Origin: Buddleja alternifolia
Lineage: Eukaryota > Streptophyta > Magnoliopsida > Lamiales > Scrophulariaceae
Assembly: GCA_019426215.1 (NCBI GenBank)
Contig: CM033401.1
Span: 7,011,134 to 7,075,133 of the forward strand
Reading direction: 5' to 3'
Length of the DNA: 64,000 nt
A program made the position numbers and the translations under genes. Numbering within the stretch: position 1 is the stretch's first letter; every line of letters starts with the position of its first letter. Shown piece by piece: positions 34,573 through 45,376 of the stretch. The notes under the pieces are model-generated. The model made no database searches. It saw only the letters and a list, made by a program, of their open reading frames with translations, and was not told the origin of the DNA.

Positions 34573-35070
34573 ACATGTCCCGCTAAATACAATTCGTTTT
34601 TGTAATAAGTCGCCCCTCAATCTTTGCAAGAAGAGATGCATTAATTTTTTGGGCTTCTCTAATCCCAAGCCCACCTTGATTTTTTGATTTGGTGATAATA
34701 TTCCACCTAACAGGATGCATGTGTCGCACATTGCCGTCTGACGCCCACAAAAAAGCCCGATTAATTTTGTCAAGGTGGGTTTCAAACCGAAGTTGTTAGT
34801 GAAGTTGTTTGCATCACATGAGATGGCATAACGATTGTAACCACTTGTATAAGAGTGGCTCGCCTGACAAAATTAAGCAATTTTGCTTTCCAAGGAAAGA
34901 CGGGATAGGACCTTGTCGAGAAGCTCCATATAGAGTTGAGGAGACACACAGTTGCGAACCAACAGGACCCGAAGATCTTTCCCCAAATTAGTCGTATATA
35001 CCAACAGGACCCCGAGGTATTTTTGGGTTTGTTGGTTGTGGATATTAAATGACTTAAGCAATGCCTTCAT

Positions 35071-35504
35071 TAACTTTCTCTTGGCAGAAAGAGGAAAAAA
35101 AAAGTGAAGTAGGTTGACAATAGAAATAGTAATTCAAGTACGAGAAAAGTGAATCTTGGTGATTCACTTTGATGAAGCCTTGATAAAATCTATGAACCAA
35201 TCATTATTGAATCGTATCATGTTCATAAATTCAAAATGCTAAGGCATCTTAAAGAAGTACCTAGCTTCCTTATTTTTCTATTATGGTGGCAAAAGTCACA
35301 TTTAATTACCTCAATGTCTTTAACATGCATGCTAATTCTAGCCAGGTTTACATGACTTCTTTACATGCATGGATTTTCAATTCATCTCCCGACCAAAATT
35401 GAAACGGGACAAAATATTTTATGTGGTCTAATATAACTAACATCCAGATTATCTCTTACCATGCATTTTGCATTTACTCTATACTATACATTGTTGTTTT
35501 TTAG
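35071..35504. other. End of intron 1 of copy D
   Basis: AT-rich sequence with no coding match. The last bases TTGTTGTTTTTTAG form a good splice acceptor for exon 2 of copy D. Confidence 0.45.
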
Positions 35505-35604
35505 ATTGGAATGTCAAGTGCGAACGAAACTCTTTGTGGCCAAGCGCTTGGAGCAAAACAATACCATATGATGGGTATTTTCCTACAACGATCATGGTTG
35601 GTCA

Positions 35605-35867
35605 TGTTAATAGAATTGCATGATCATCAAACTCAAGAATGTGGAAGAAGAAGAAGGAAAAGAGGAACTCAATTCTGTATTCAATATTCTGGAAATGGAT
35701 TACAAGTCAAAGTCTATTTATAGACTTTTGTTAACATAATAAGAAAGCGTACTTACTAAGCTAATCAATGCCTAACCACCTAACTAACTCAACCGAGTTA
35801 AGGTGTAATTACACAAATGCCACTAACCAAATAAAATATCTAACTAAAATATCCAACTATCTTAACA
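35605..35867 (-). repeat. 3' LTR of the Copia element
   Basis: 263 bp, TGTTAATAG...CTTAACA on the plus strand, identical by eye to the copy at 40348-40610. Confidence 0.92.
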
Positions 35868-35874
35868 TCCTCCC

Positions 35875-38800
35875 TCAAGTTGGTATTTGTAATAGGTTAC
35901 AAATGCCCAACTTGCTGAGGAAGAAATCCAATTGTGATTTCCCAATACTCTTGGTAAACAAATCAGCAATTTGAAGCTTAGTAGGTGTATAAGTTGGAGC
36001 AATCATTCCTTCTTGCAATTTCTCCCTGACTAGATGACAATCAAGTTCGATGTGTTTTGTTCGTTTGTGATAAACGGGGTTAGACGCTATGTGTAATGCA
36101 GCTTGGTTGTCACATGAAAGGGGTACTGGTGTCAACTCATCCACTTGTAATTCTCTCAATAAATTCAGTAACCATGTTAACTCACAGCAAACAGAAGTCA
36201 TGGACCTGTATTCAGATTCAGCAGAGGACCTGGAAACAGTGGTTTGTTTCTTTGTTTTCCAGGAAATAAGAGCTTCCCCAAGTTTAATACAATATCCAGT
36301 GATAGATCTTCGAATCATGGGGCATGCTGCCCAGTCAGCGTCACAGAATGCATTCAAATGTAGTTTCTGATTGACTGGATACATCAAACCTTGTCCCAAG
36401 GTTCCTTTCACATACCTTAACACTTTGTATGCCATGTGTAAATGTGGAGCTCTTGGTTTTGCCATGAACTAACTCAAAATGTGCACTGGATAAGCAAGAT
36501 CAGGCCTTGTAATGGTAAGATAAATCAATCTTCCAACTAACCTCCTATAAACAGAAGGATCATCTAACTCTACACCATCAGTATTGTTGAGTTTATGATT
36601 TTGGTCCATGGGAATAAAACTTGGCTTGGAGCCTGATAAGCCAACATCACTTAACATGTCTTGAGCATACTTCCTTTGATTCAAATATACTCCATCACTA
36701 GTTCTAAGTATCTCAAGACCCAAAAAATACTTGAGCTCTCCTAAATCTTTAATCTTGAACTTGTCATCTAGAAGTTGTTTCAAGACAGAAATGGTTTTAT
36801 TGTTTGTACCAGTTATCACTACATCATCAACATACACAAGTAGTTCAGTAAAATCAACTCCATCAACCTTGGTGAACAAAGAATGATCGCATTGTGATTG
36901 AATAAAACCAGCTTCAAGTAAAGTGGAAGAGAATTTTGCATACCATTGTCTAGAGGCCTGCTTTAGACCATACAGTGACTTAACCAATCTGCACACTGGT
37001 CTAGAGTATCCTCCCTGAATGGCAAAACCAGGAAGTAAGTCCATATAGACTTCTTCAGTCAAATCACCATGTAAAAATGCATTGTTCACATCCAATTGAG
37101 CTAAAATCCAGCCTTTTGCAACTGCAATAGCCAAAAGTGTTCTCACAGTGGTCATTTTGGCCACTGGAGCAAATGTGTCATGATAATCGATTCCTTCAGC
37201 TTGTGTATATCCCTTAGCAATCAAACGAGCTTTATACCTTTCTAGGGATCCATCAGACCTATACTTCACCTTATATACCCATTTACAACCAACAGTATGT
37301 TTATCAGGAGGTAAATCAGTCACATACCAAGTTTGATTATCCTCTAAGGCCTTAATCTCTAATGCCATTGCTTCTCTCCATTTAGGGTTGGTATAAGCTT
37401 GAGAATAAGATGAGGGTTCTTGATGGATTTCAGCATTAAGAGGAAAGGTTTGATAAGAGGAAGAAGATGAGCTAAGAGACAGAAAGTTGGACATGGGATA
37501 AGGTATACTGGATTTGACAGTGTGTGTGGAACAAATGTAGTCTTGTTGCCACTTAGGAGGTACCCTGAGTCTGGTGGAAACTCTTGTAATAGGAGAAGTT
37601 GCAGATGGTGAAGATGATAAAGTGGAATCATGGGAAGGTGGTGATTGAGTAGGAATAGAAGGAAGAGTGGAGGGAGGAGTGTCTATATATGAAGTATCAA
37701 ATTCAATGTGGTCAGTGGGATAAGGAAGAACAGGTGATGGTGAAGTGATATGAGCAAAAGGGAAAACATTTTCAGTGAATTGAACATCTCTACTAACAAA
37801 AGTGTGGTTAGTAGCCAGATTGTATAATTTGTATCCCTTCTGACCTGAAGGATAACCAATGAAGATGCATTTTGAAGCTCTTGGAGCAAATTTATCTCTA
37901 TTGTGAGCAATGGTGGAGGCAAAACATAAGCATCCAAAAACTCTCATATGATGATATGAAGGAGGAGTATTATACAGAATTTCAAATGGAGACTTGTTGA
38001 ACAGGTTAGATGATGGAAGTTTATTGATGATATATGTAGCTGTGATTGCACAATCTCCCCAAAAAGAAATAGGAAGTGAAGACTGAAATCTGAGTGCTCT
38101 TGCTATTTCAAGGATATGTCTGTGCTTTCTTTCAGGTACCCCATTTTGTTGTGGAGTGTAAGTGCAACTGGTTTGGTGCAAAATACCATTCTTAAGGAAG
38201 AAAGAAGTAAGAGTATGATTGACAAATTCAGATCCATTGTCTGACCTAAATGATTTTATAGATGTTTGAAATTGGTTAAGAACAAGGGCATAAAAATTCT
38301 GAATTAAGGAAGCCACATCAGTCTTAGAAGTCATAAGATAACACCATGTAAATCTCGAGAAATCATCAACAATTGTTAGGAAATATCTAAAACCATCATA
38401 AGTGCAGGATTTATAGGGGGCCCATACATCACAGTGGACAAGATCAAAGATATGAGAAGTATAAGTGTGACTTTTATGAAAAGGCAATCTAGATTGTTTT
38501 GCAATTGGACATATGGTACAATCCATGTGTTTTACATCAGACAATTCTGAAATCGCCTTAGAAAGATGTTTGAGTTTATCAGTGGATGTATGGCCCAATC
38601 TGTGGTGCCAAAGTACATTATTATTCAAGGAAGATGAAAGAAGACTATGTGAAACAAAAGATTGGTTGAGGCAGTATAGGCCAGCTACTTGATTACCAAT
38701 TGCCAAAGGATTCATCAACAAAGGGCCCTGCATGGTACAATGAGTAGGATTGAATGAAATAACACACTTAGAATCAAAAGAAAGCTTGCTGACAGAAAGG

Positions 38801-39414
38801 AGATTGTGTTTAAAAGAGGAGACATAGAGGACTTTATGCAGAATGATATGGGGATGAAGTGTGATTGTGCCAGTGTGTGTTACAAGGGCACATGTACCAT
38901 CAGGTAGATGCACTGAGTGAGGTGCATGAAGTTTCTGTGGATTTTCCAGTAAGGAAAAGTTGTGAGTTATATGATCTGTAGCTCCACTGTCAAGAATCCA
39001 TGTGTGTAAATCAGAAGGGGCAGATAAGCAATAGCTTATACCTGCTAGATGTTGTGGAGAATCAGAGTTAGATATGGATGGTTTCTGATCGAGGAGGCTA
39101 AGGAATTGAGTTATCTGTTCAGGAGTTAGTTGTGGAGAATGGAGAGATGTACTGGCATTATTGACTGCAGTCTGAGAAGAACATTCAGCATTAGTATGAT
39201 AGCCATTCACACTCATGAGATTTTGACTGTTAGTTGTAACTTGCTGAGCCACATGTCCATGATATATGTTGTTTCCAGTATGATTTCTTGTCGGATTACC
39301 ATAGTTCTGTTTTCCTTTTGGTTTGTAATTTGGAGAAAACCCATGTAGCTTAAAACACTTCTCATATACATGACCAGTTTTGTGACAATGTTCACAGTAT
39401 AGTTCCCTCTTCAA
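35875..39414 (-). CDS. Copia Pol: zinc knuckle, protease, integrase, reverse transcriptase, RNase H
   Basis: Reading leftward from 39414: CCHC knuckle CEHCHKTGHVYEKC, protease WILDSGATDHIT, the gag-pre-integrase HRLGHTSTDKL, integrase core with FDLVHCDVWAP, FRSDNGSEFVN and QQNGVPERKHRH, reverse transcriptase with QLDVNNAFLHGDL and the catalytic LLVYVDDVVITG, then a stop at 36471-36469 (TAG). The frame then reopens as RNase H (36465-35875) with YCDADWA-type FCDADWAACP, SSAESEYRSM and CDNQAALHIA. So one nonsense codon separates reverse transcriptase from RNase H. The Gag frame is shifted relative to this one near an A-run at about 39434-39440. The proteins copy element RNA into DNA and integrate it. 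Confidence 0.9.
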
Positions 39415-40228
39415 AGCACTGTTCCAATTCTGATTTTTTTCCTTGAAATTGATTACCAGAGTTCCAGGTCTTGTTCACATGTTGTGATGTTGTATATCCA
39501 GCCATCAAAACAGTGCCATTATCTTCCGTGCAAGTGAAATGTGAGATATCCATTTGTCTTTCTTCTTGTTGAACCATTGAGTAAGCATCATCAATACTTG
39601 GTAGAGGTTTCATCAACAAAATTTGTCCTCTTACTGGTTTGAATGAATCATTCAATCCCATAAAAAATTGCATCAATTTCTGTTCCTCTTGCTGAGATTC
39701 CCAAGCTCTCAACACAACACATTGTGTATTCCCATCACATATTGGCATACTGGTCATAGCTTCTAATTCATCCCACAACTGCTTCAGTTTAGTGTAATAG
39801 GCCTCAATACTTTGACTCTCTTGATTACATGTGGAAATCATTTTTTTTAAACCAAAAATTCTTAAGCCTGTACTACTAGAAAACCTCCTATGCAAATTAG
39901 ACCACATCAATGCAGCAGTGTTGCTATGGAGGATTGATTTTGCAATATCCTTAGAAACAGCACTGATTATCCATGAAATAACCATATTGTTTACCTGATC
40001 CCATTGTGTACGGTTTGGATCCCCTTCTTCAGGTCTTGGAATATCCCCATTCACAAAACCTAATTTGTTCTTACAAGAAAGTGCAATTTCCATGGATCTT
40101 TTCCATGGAATGTAGTTTACTGCTCCAATTAGGGTTTGATTTACAAGCATCATGCCTGGTGTATCCGAATTCTGTAGGAGTAATGCCCCTGATGTGAATG
40201 CAATCTGAAATCCGCCATTGTTGGCCAT
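39392..40228 (-). CDS. Copia Gag
   Basis: It starts at ATG 40228 (MANNGGFQIAFTSG) shortly after the primer-binding site, and carries the Retrotran_gag_3/UBN2-type region (VNYIPWKRSMEIALSCKNKL, WDELEAMTSMPIC, FMGLNDSFKPVRGQILLM, then DAYSMVQQEERQ). It stops at about 39392, just inside the region where the other frame encodes the zinc knuckle. A one-base length change in the seven-base A-run near 39437 would explain the frame split, either a real mutation or a sequencing error. Confidence 0.88.
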   Translation of the reverse strand: MANNGGFQIAFTSGALLLQNSDTPGMMLVNQTLIGAVNYIPWKRSMEIALSCKNKLGFVNGDIPRPEEGDPNRTQWDQVNNMVISWIISAVSKDIAKSILHSNTAALMWSNLHRRFSSSTGLRIFGLKKMISTCNQESQSIEAYYTKLKQLWDELEAMTSMPICDGNTQCVVLRAWESQQEEQKLMQFFMGLNDSFKPVRGQILLMKPLPSIDDAYSMVQQEERQMDISHFTCTEDNGTVLMAGYTTSQHVNKTWNSGNQFQGKKSELEQCFEEGTIL

Positions 40229-40347
40229 TTTCGAAGCTTCAAACAGAGATGTGATAATATGGATGGAGAAGAAAGAATTTAATCGGTGAAACGATTTGAT
40301 TTAGAGCAAAAATGAGAGAAATGGATCAATTTATGCTCTTGATACCA

Positions 40348-40610
40348 TGTTAATAGAATTGCATGATCATCAAACTCAAGAATGTGGAAGAAGAAGAAGG
40401 AAAAGAGGAACTCAATTCTGTATTCAATATTCTGGAAATGGATTACAAGTCAAAGTCTATTTATAGACTTTTGTTAACATAATAAGAAAGCGTACTTACT
40501 AAGCTAATCAATGCCTAACCACCTAACTAACTCAACCGAGTTAAGGTGTAATTACACAAATGCCACTAACCAAATAAAATATCTAACTAAAATATCCAAC
40601 TATCTTAACA
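40348..40610 (-). repeat. 5' LTR of the Copia element
   Basis: Same 263-bp sequence as the 3' LTR. The primer-binding site abuts it at 40347. It contains a TATA-like stretch (minus-strand reading of TCTATTTATAGAC) from which element RNA could start. Confidence 0.92.
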
Positions 40611-40983
40611 GGTCAACCTCATGACACTAACCATTTTAGTTCCCGTTTTCATCTTGGCAACACAAATCTTTAGCCTACTCGGTGAGGAGGAAGCCATTGC
40701 TAAATCGGCAGGATATATTTCTTTGTGGTTCATCTCGTTTCTCTATAGTAATATTTTTGCCTCGACAATCCAAATGTATCTGCAAGCACCACAGAAGAAC
40801 ATGGTTATTGCATGGCTATCGGCTATGGCATTCGTGACCCACATTCCATTGTCTTGGCTTTTCGTCTATGTTCTAAATTGGGGTGTCAATGGGTGCATTA
40901 TGCATGTCGTCATTTTTGGAGGTTGGTGCTCTGACTCGTGGAAAAGGGTTCTCTTTGGCTGCTTTAAAGGACATACTTTATAG

Positions 40984-41875
40984 AAACTAGCTTGGTCTAG
41001 CTAACAGTTTTGGTATGGCATCCAACACCAATAAGAATTGCCAAATGTCACACTTAATTTCTCTTTCTCCTCCCTCAGATCTATCTTTTCTCATGTTTTC
41101 TTCTCTCTCTTGTTTTTTTTTGTTTTCTTCCAACAACTTTTCCTACTTAGTCTCTATTTCATTCCCAATTACTCACAGTATCTTACACAAAAACCTAATA
41201 TTTCATATATAGTCATAGATAAAATATTATGGTTACTGTAATTGCAATTAAATCTCTATAGAATAGTAAGAAAAATTCACATTACAGACCAAAAAAATTA
41301 ATTAATTGTTTTTATTTATACCTTTAAAGTTATGAAGTACATGCACCGAGTGTGCCACTGGAACTAGTTATTATTATTTATGTCGTGCAAATGCTTTCAC
41401 TAAACAAAGAAGGGGTAATTAGCTCACAATCGGGAGCCGGGACAACGCCACAATTTTTAGATTTGACGAACAAGATATAGATAATTTGCTCGCATGGGAG
41501 GGCATTTTAGTAATGTATCAAATAAAAACAAAAATAAACTTTTACATGCTCTTTCCCTTGTGTCAAGCGTTCCGTTTGGAATCACAACTAGAAGTTTGAT
41601 ATAATCAAGCAAGCTAAGTATTTTTTTCACTACGTCACAAAACTCAATATATAGTATATACTAGGGATCATTGAGGTTAGGAGTGTAAATTGTAATGTCT
41701 TTCGAGAAGCATTCTTTTTCTTTTTTTGGACAATGAAAATATTTCATTCTATGTTGAACAAGTAAAATAGTACTATGACAATTTAATTTTTATTAAGTAT
41801 TTCTTTCGTATCAAATTAAATATTTCATACTATGATTTTGTAATCTTTGCTATTTTTTCTTTTCATTTTCAATAG
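40984..41875. other. Intron-2 equivalent of copy D
   Basis: The first 100 bases are the frame-shifted tail of exon 2. The rest is AT-rich with T-runs and no recognisable gene. It ends with the AATAG acceptor of the decayed exon 3. Confidence 0.4.
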
Positions 41876-42004
41876 CCTGTGAGTTTTGATATTATGTCAT
41901 TTTGGTCTTGCGGGTATATGAAAAATGTCGAGATCTCAATATTTGCCTTCTCTATATGGTAAGTCTTAAATGCGTATGTAGATTCAAGTTTTCTTAACTA
42001 TAAG

Positions 42005-42704
42005 TGATATGCTAAAAAGTATGCTACTAAGGGGACCCACCTATTTTGATCACCTCGTTACCTCGTTATTTCGTGATATGGCGATACGGTGCAATTATTA
42101 AAACAAGCGGATGCGTATCTATTTCCATAGCATGTTTTTATTATGTTGTGTACGGTATAGATGAACGACCCAAGGGACATAAGGGCCATATTTGCACTAT
42201 AGATCCCTATCGAACCTCAAAATTGCAAAACACTACAAGATCCGCGTGTTTCTTCCATTCGGGTAGGGTTGACCCGTACCCAACCCTAAAAAGCAATGAT
42301 GCAGACCATTCACTAATAACACGTGGTGATATTTGAGGAGATCATCTAGCTGGCAGAATAGTATTCGTAAGCGGGTATGGACACTATAAATATCCGCATT
42401 TATGAATGAAAGCGGGGGGGACGACAATATTTAATACATTCGTTAACCTACTCATATCTTCGTATTCAGACTAAGATTGGACAGTACAATCCTTTACATA
42501 AATTTGGATAGCTCGTGTTACGAATCATCTTTACGATAGGAAATTCATACATAAATTAGGAACTACGTTAGACTTGATCCCTAAGTGGTACGTAGGCAGC
42601 CCGATTCATCGAGTGCAGCCTATAATCTTCATTTAGTTACATTTCGGTTCGTTTCGCGAGGTCATCCAGACTGAGAGGGTAGGATTAATTTCCGACCTAG
42701 ATCA
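42005..42704 (+). repeat. 5' LTR of the Tat-type Gypsy element
   Basis: 700 bp. It contains CACTATAAATATCCGC (about 42381), a likely TATA box for element RNA. It has an extra short stretch (GTTATTTC near 42064) missing from the 3' LTR. Confidence 0.9.
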
Positions 42705-42760
42705 GTTGGCACCGTCTGTGGGAAACTTGCTGGAAATTGCTGAGTCTGGATTCTGAAAGA

Positions 42761-45376
42761 ATGTCTAATGAAAGGGAAAAGCATGTTCGCATCGAAGGTT
42801 CGTCATCGAATGAGCAGATGGAGTCTCCGAGAGGAGGATTGGAAGGAACAAGTGATGGAAGGGTGACGATGATGAAGAAGGCTCTTGATAAGCTGGTGCA
42901 GGAGCGGATTGACAAGGCGTTACGAAGGTTTATGGAGGCAACACCCAACACTCCAACTGTGCAGTAGGGGCGTCATGTCCCACTAGCACCAAGGGGTTTG
43001 TTTTGTGATACCGAAGGGATCACACCTGGTAGAGAGAAAAGGGGTGAGCCGGTATTGGGAGATCAGTCGGAGGAGGAGAGTGATAGTCGGGTTGGTAGTC
43101 ATTCGGAGGATCAGAGAGGTAAACAACTGATATAAAATCCCAAGGAAAGGCCCGTTTTGTCTAGGGCGGAGATAGAATAAATGTACGAGAGATTGGATAA
43201 AGCAAATCAAAGAGTGGAGCGCCTGAGGGAGAATGTGATACCTGCTTCGACATTGATGGCAAAGCATACGCCTTTTTCTGAGCAGATATTGAGAGAGGCT
43301 CCACCAAAATTGTTCAAAATGCCTAATTTGCCGACTTTCAACGGAACAGGTGATCCTAAACCTCATTTGACCTCGTTTGAAATGCTTATGACGTTGTATC
43401 ATCAGACTGATGCAGTGAATGCGAAGATGTTTGTTACAACGCTGGTAGGACGGGCACAAGATTGGCTCACGAGTCAAAGGCCGGGGACCATTATATCGTA
43501 CACACAGTTAGTTAAGAAGTTTGAAGGTCACTTTTCCAGTAACAAAAAGGCCAAAAAATCTGTCTCGGCAATGTTGAACTTCAAACAAGGCTCGTTAGAA
43601 AGCTTACGTGATTTTGTATACCGATTCAACCAAGTGGTTTTAGAGATTCCGGAGCTAACCCATGAGCTTACTGTTACCTTTTTGCTGCTTGCATTGAAGA
43701 AGGGACCTTTAGCGTCGGCACTAGCTCGTCGCACTCCTCTAGATCAGGAGGAATTAATGCAGATCCAAGAATAATGCATTAATGAAGAGGAGATGAATTT
43801 GTCAAAAGACGAGAGCTTCACCTTGAACGATTGAAAAGATCGAAAGGATCGTAACAGTGATCGGATTGAGGGACCGAGGTTAGAAAAAAACCATGAACGG
43901 CCTCGCCGATATGCTAAATATGACCAATATACACCTCTGAATGCCCCCCGTACCAGGGCATTGCTGTCTGTTTAAATGCACAATGTCAATGCAATTCAAT
44001 GGCCAAAACCGTTACGTGCGGGCATGAGGAAAAATCCCAATAAATATTGCGAGTTTCACAAAGATAAGGGGCACGATACAGAGGATTGCTATCAGTTAAA
44101 GGATGAAATTGAGCGTTTGATAAAGTTTGGCTGTTTAAATGACTTTATTGATCGTGCTCTAGCGGACGTAAGAGCCCCCGAGGCCGACCGCAAAATAGAG
44201 GTAAGACGATCTCGAAGTCGATCATGGGAAAGAGATCAAGGAAGCTACCGAAGCGATAGGATGAATGAAGGGTCCCGTGAAAATGAGCATCGGAGAGGTG
44301 AAGATAATTGGTGTTATGATAATTACCGATCTGGTAGTCATGATCGTTACTATAACAATCATCGTCGCAATGACGATCATCAGAAGAATAATCCGAGGAA
44401 TGAGAATATTCGTGGAAAAGAACCGAGAGAGCGTCGGGAGCAAAACCTAGCAAATCGAGGTGAAATACATGTGATTGCGGGTGGTCCTGCTGATGGAGAT
44501 TCGTCTAATTCAAGGAAAAGGCTTGCCAGACAAATGCGTTCTAAATATTATCATTCCGAACCACTGAAAGTCTTATCGGTGGGGTACGATGATCTACCAA
44601 TCACCTTTGATGATCGAGATTACGAGGGAATGATTGTACCACATAACGATCCCATGGTCATTACTATGGATGTGGCAAATTATGTTGTACATAAGGTTCT
44701 GGTGGACACGGGTAGTTCGGCTGATATTATTTTTTGGGACGTTCTACAAAAAATGGAATTTGGAAATACAGCTTTAAAAATGGTAAATACTCCATTGATG
44801 GGGTTTACTGGGTCTCAGATTATGCCAAGAGGGTCTGTGGAGCTTGATGTATCCTTGGGTTCGACACCAAAGCGGAAGACGATGAGGATAACATTTTTGG
44901 TGGTAGATACTCCGTTTGCCTATAATATGATTGTGGGCAGGCCGATGTTGAACAAATTTGGTACAATTGTGTCAATACCTCACCTTAAGATGAAGTTCAA
45001 AACTAGAGACGGAATTGGAGAAGTTCGTGAAAATCAGCTCGAAGCACGTCAATGTTATACTACTTCTTTGAGGCCATAGTCGAGGAAGAAGCGTAAGAGA
45101 GAAGTAATGAGGGTGCATTTAATTGATCATGATGCAGAGATTCTAATGAAACGGCTGGATAAGAAGCAGAAGAGGAAGGATACGCGAGTGCAGCCTGTAG
45201 AACATAAAGCGATTCAACTTTTTGAGGATGATCCAGAGAAGACAACGCGGATTGGAGGACAGTTGGATCGGGAGTTGGAGGTAAAATTGGTGAAGTTTTT
45301 GAGGAAAAACTCGGATATCTTTGCATGGAAGACAGCTGATTTTCAAGGAATTGATCCTTCGATTATTGAACATTGA
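42761..45376 (+). pseudogene. Gypsy Gag-protease with multiple stop codons
   Basis: A single frame runs from ATG 42761 but is cut by stops at about 42965, 43133, 43178, 43772, 43832, 43973 and 45077. The Gag core is 43181-43774 (FKMPNLPTFNGTGDPKPHL, VGRAQDWLTSQRPGTI, LNFKQGSLESLRDFVYRF). It is followed by a CHCC knuckle (YCEFHKDKGHDTEDCYQL) and an Arg/Asp/Ser-rich linker, and the aspartic protease site VLVDTGSSADIIFW at about 44700. The end (45107-45376) leads to the reverse transcriptase start, SDIFAWKTADFQGIDP. Most stops are TAG, TAA or TGA at places where CAG, CAA or CGA is expected. Confidence 0.85.

Larger units (their letters stand above)
30219..35070 (-). mobile_element. Minus-strand LINE in intron 1 of copy D, split by two LTR elements
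   Basis: Reading leftward: C-terminal reverse transcriptase (35070-34578: TQKYLGVLLVY, MELLDKVLSRLS, and out of frame GGLGIRKPKK), then an insertion at 34572-31984, then the zf-RVT linker (31978-31131: IRWRIGNGSSVSFWLDRWIG, LNGKFSCKSAYMA), then an insertion at 31132-30646, then an RNase H-like domain (about 30600-30219: KLNTDESFL, ITEAELSPF, VEVDSEVVWKLV). The 5' end of the LINE lies beyond 35070 or is truncated. Stops and frame changes are frequent. Confidence 0.78.
35605..40610 (-). mobile_element. Full-length Copia retrotransposon inserted in exon 2 of copy D
   Basis: Two 263-bp LTRs (35605-35867 and 40348-40610) read as identical, begin TG and end CA, and are flanked by a perfect 5-bp duplication GGTCA (35600-35604 and 40611-40615). 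The minus strand is coding: a primer-binding site (TGGTATCAAGAGC, 40347 leftward) lies next to the 5' LTR, and a polypurine tract (TTGAGGGAGGA, 35878-35868) next to the 3' LTR. Gag, protease, integrase, reverse transcriptase and RNase H are all present, in Copia order. Identical LTRs imply very recent insertion. Removing the element plus one GGTCA restores the host exon frame at that point. Confidence 0.95.
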
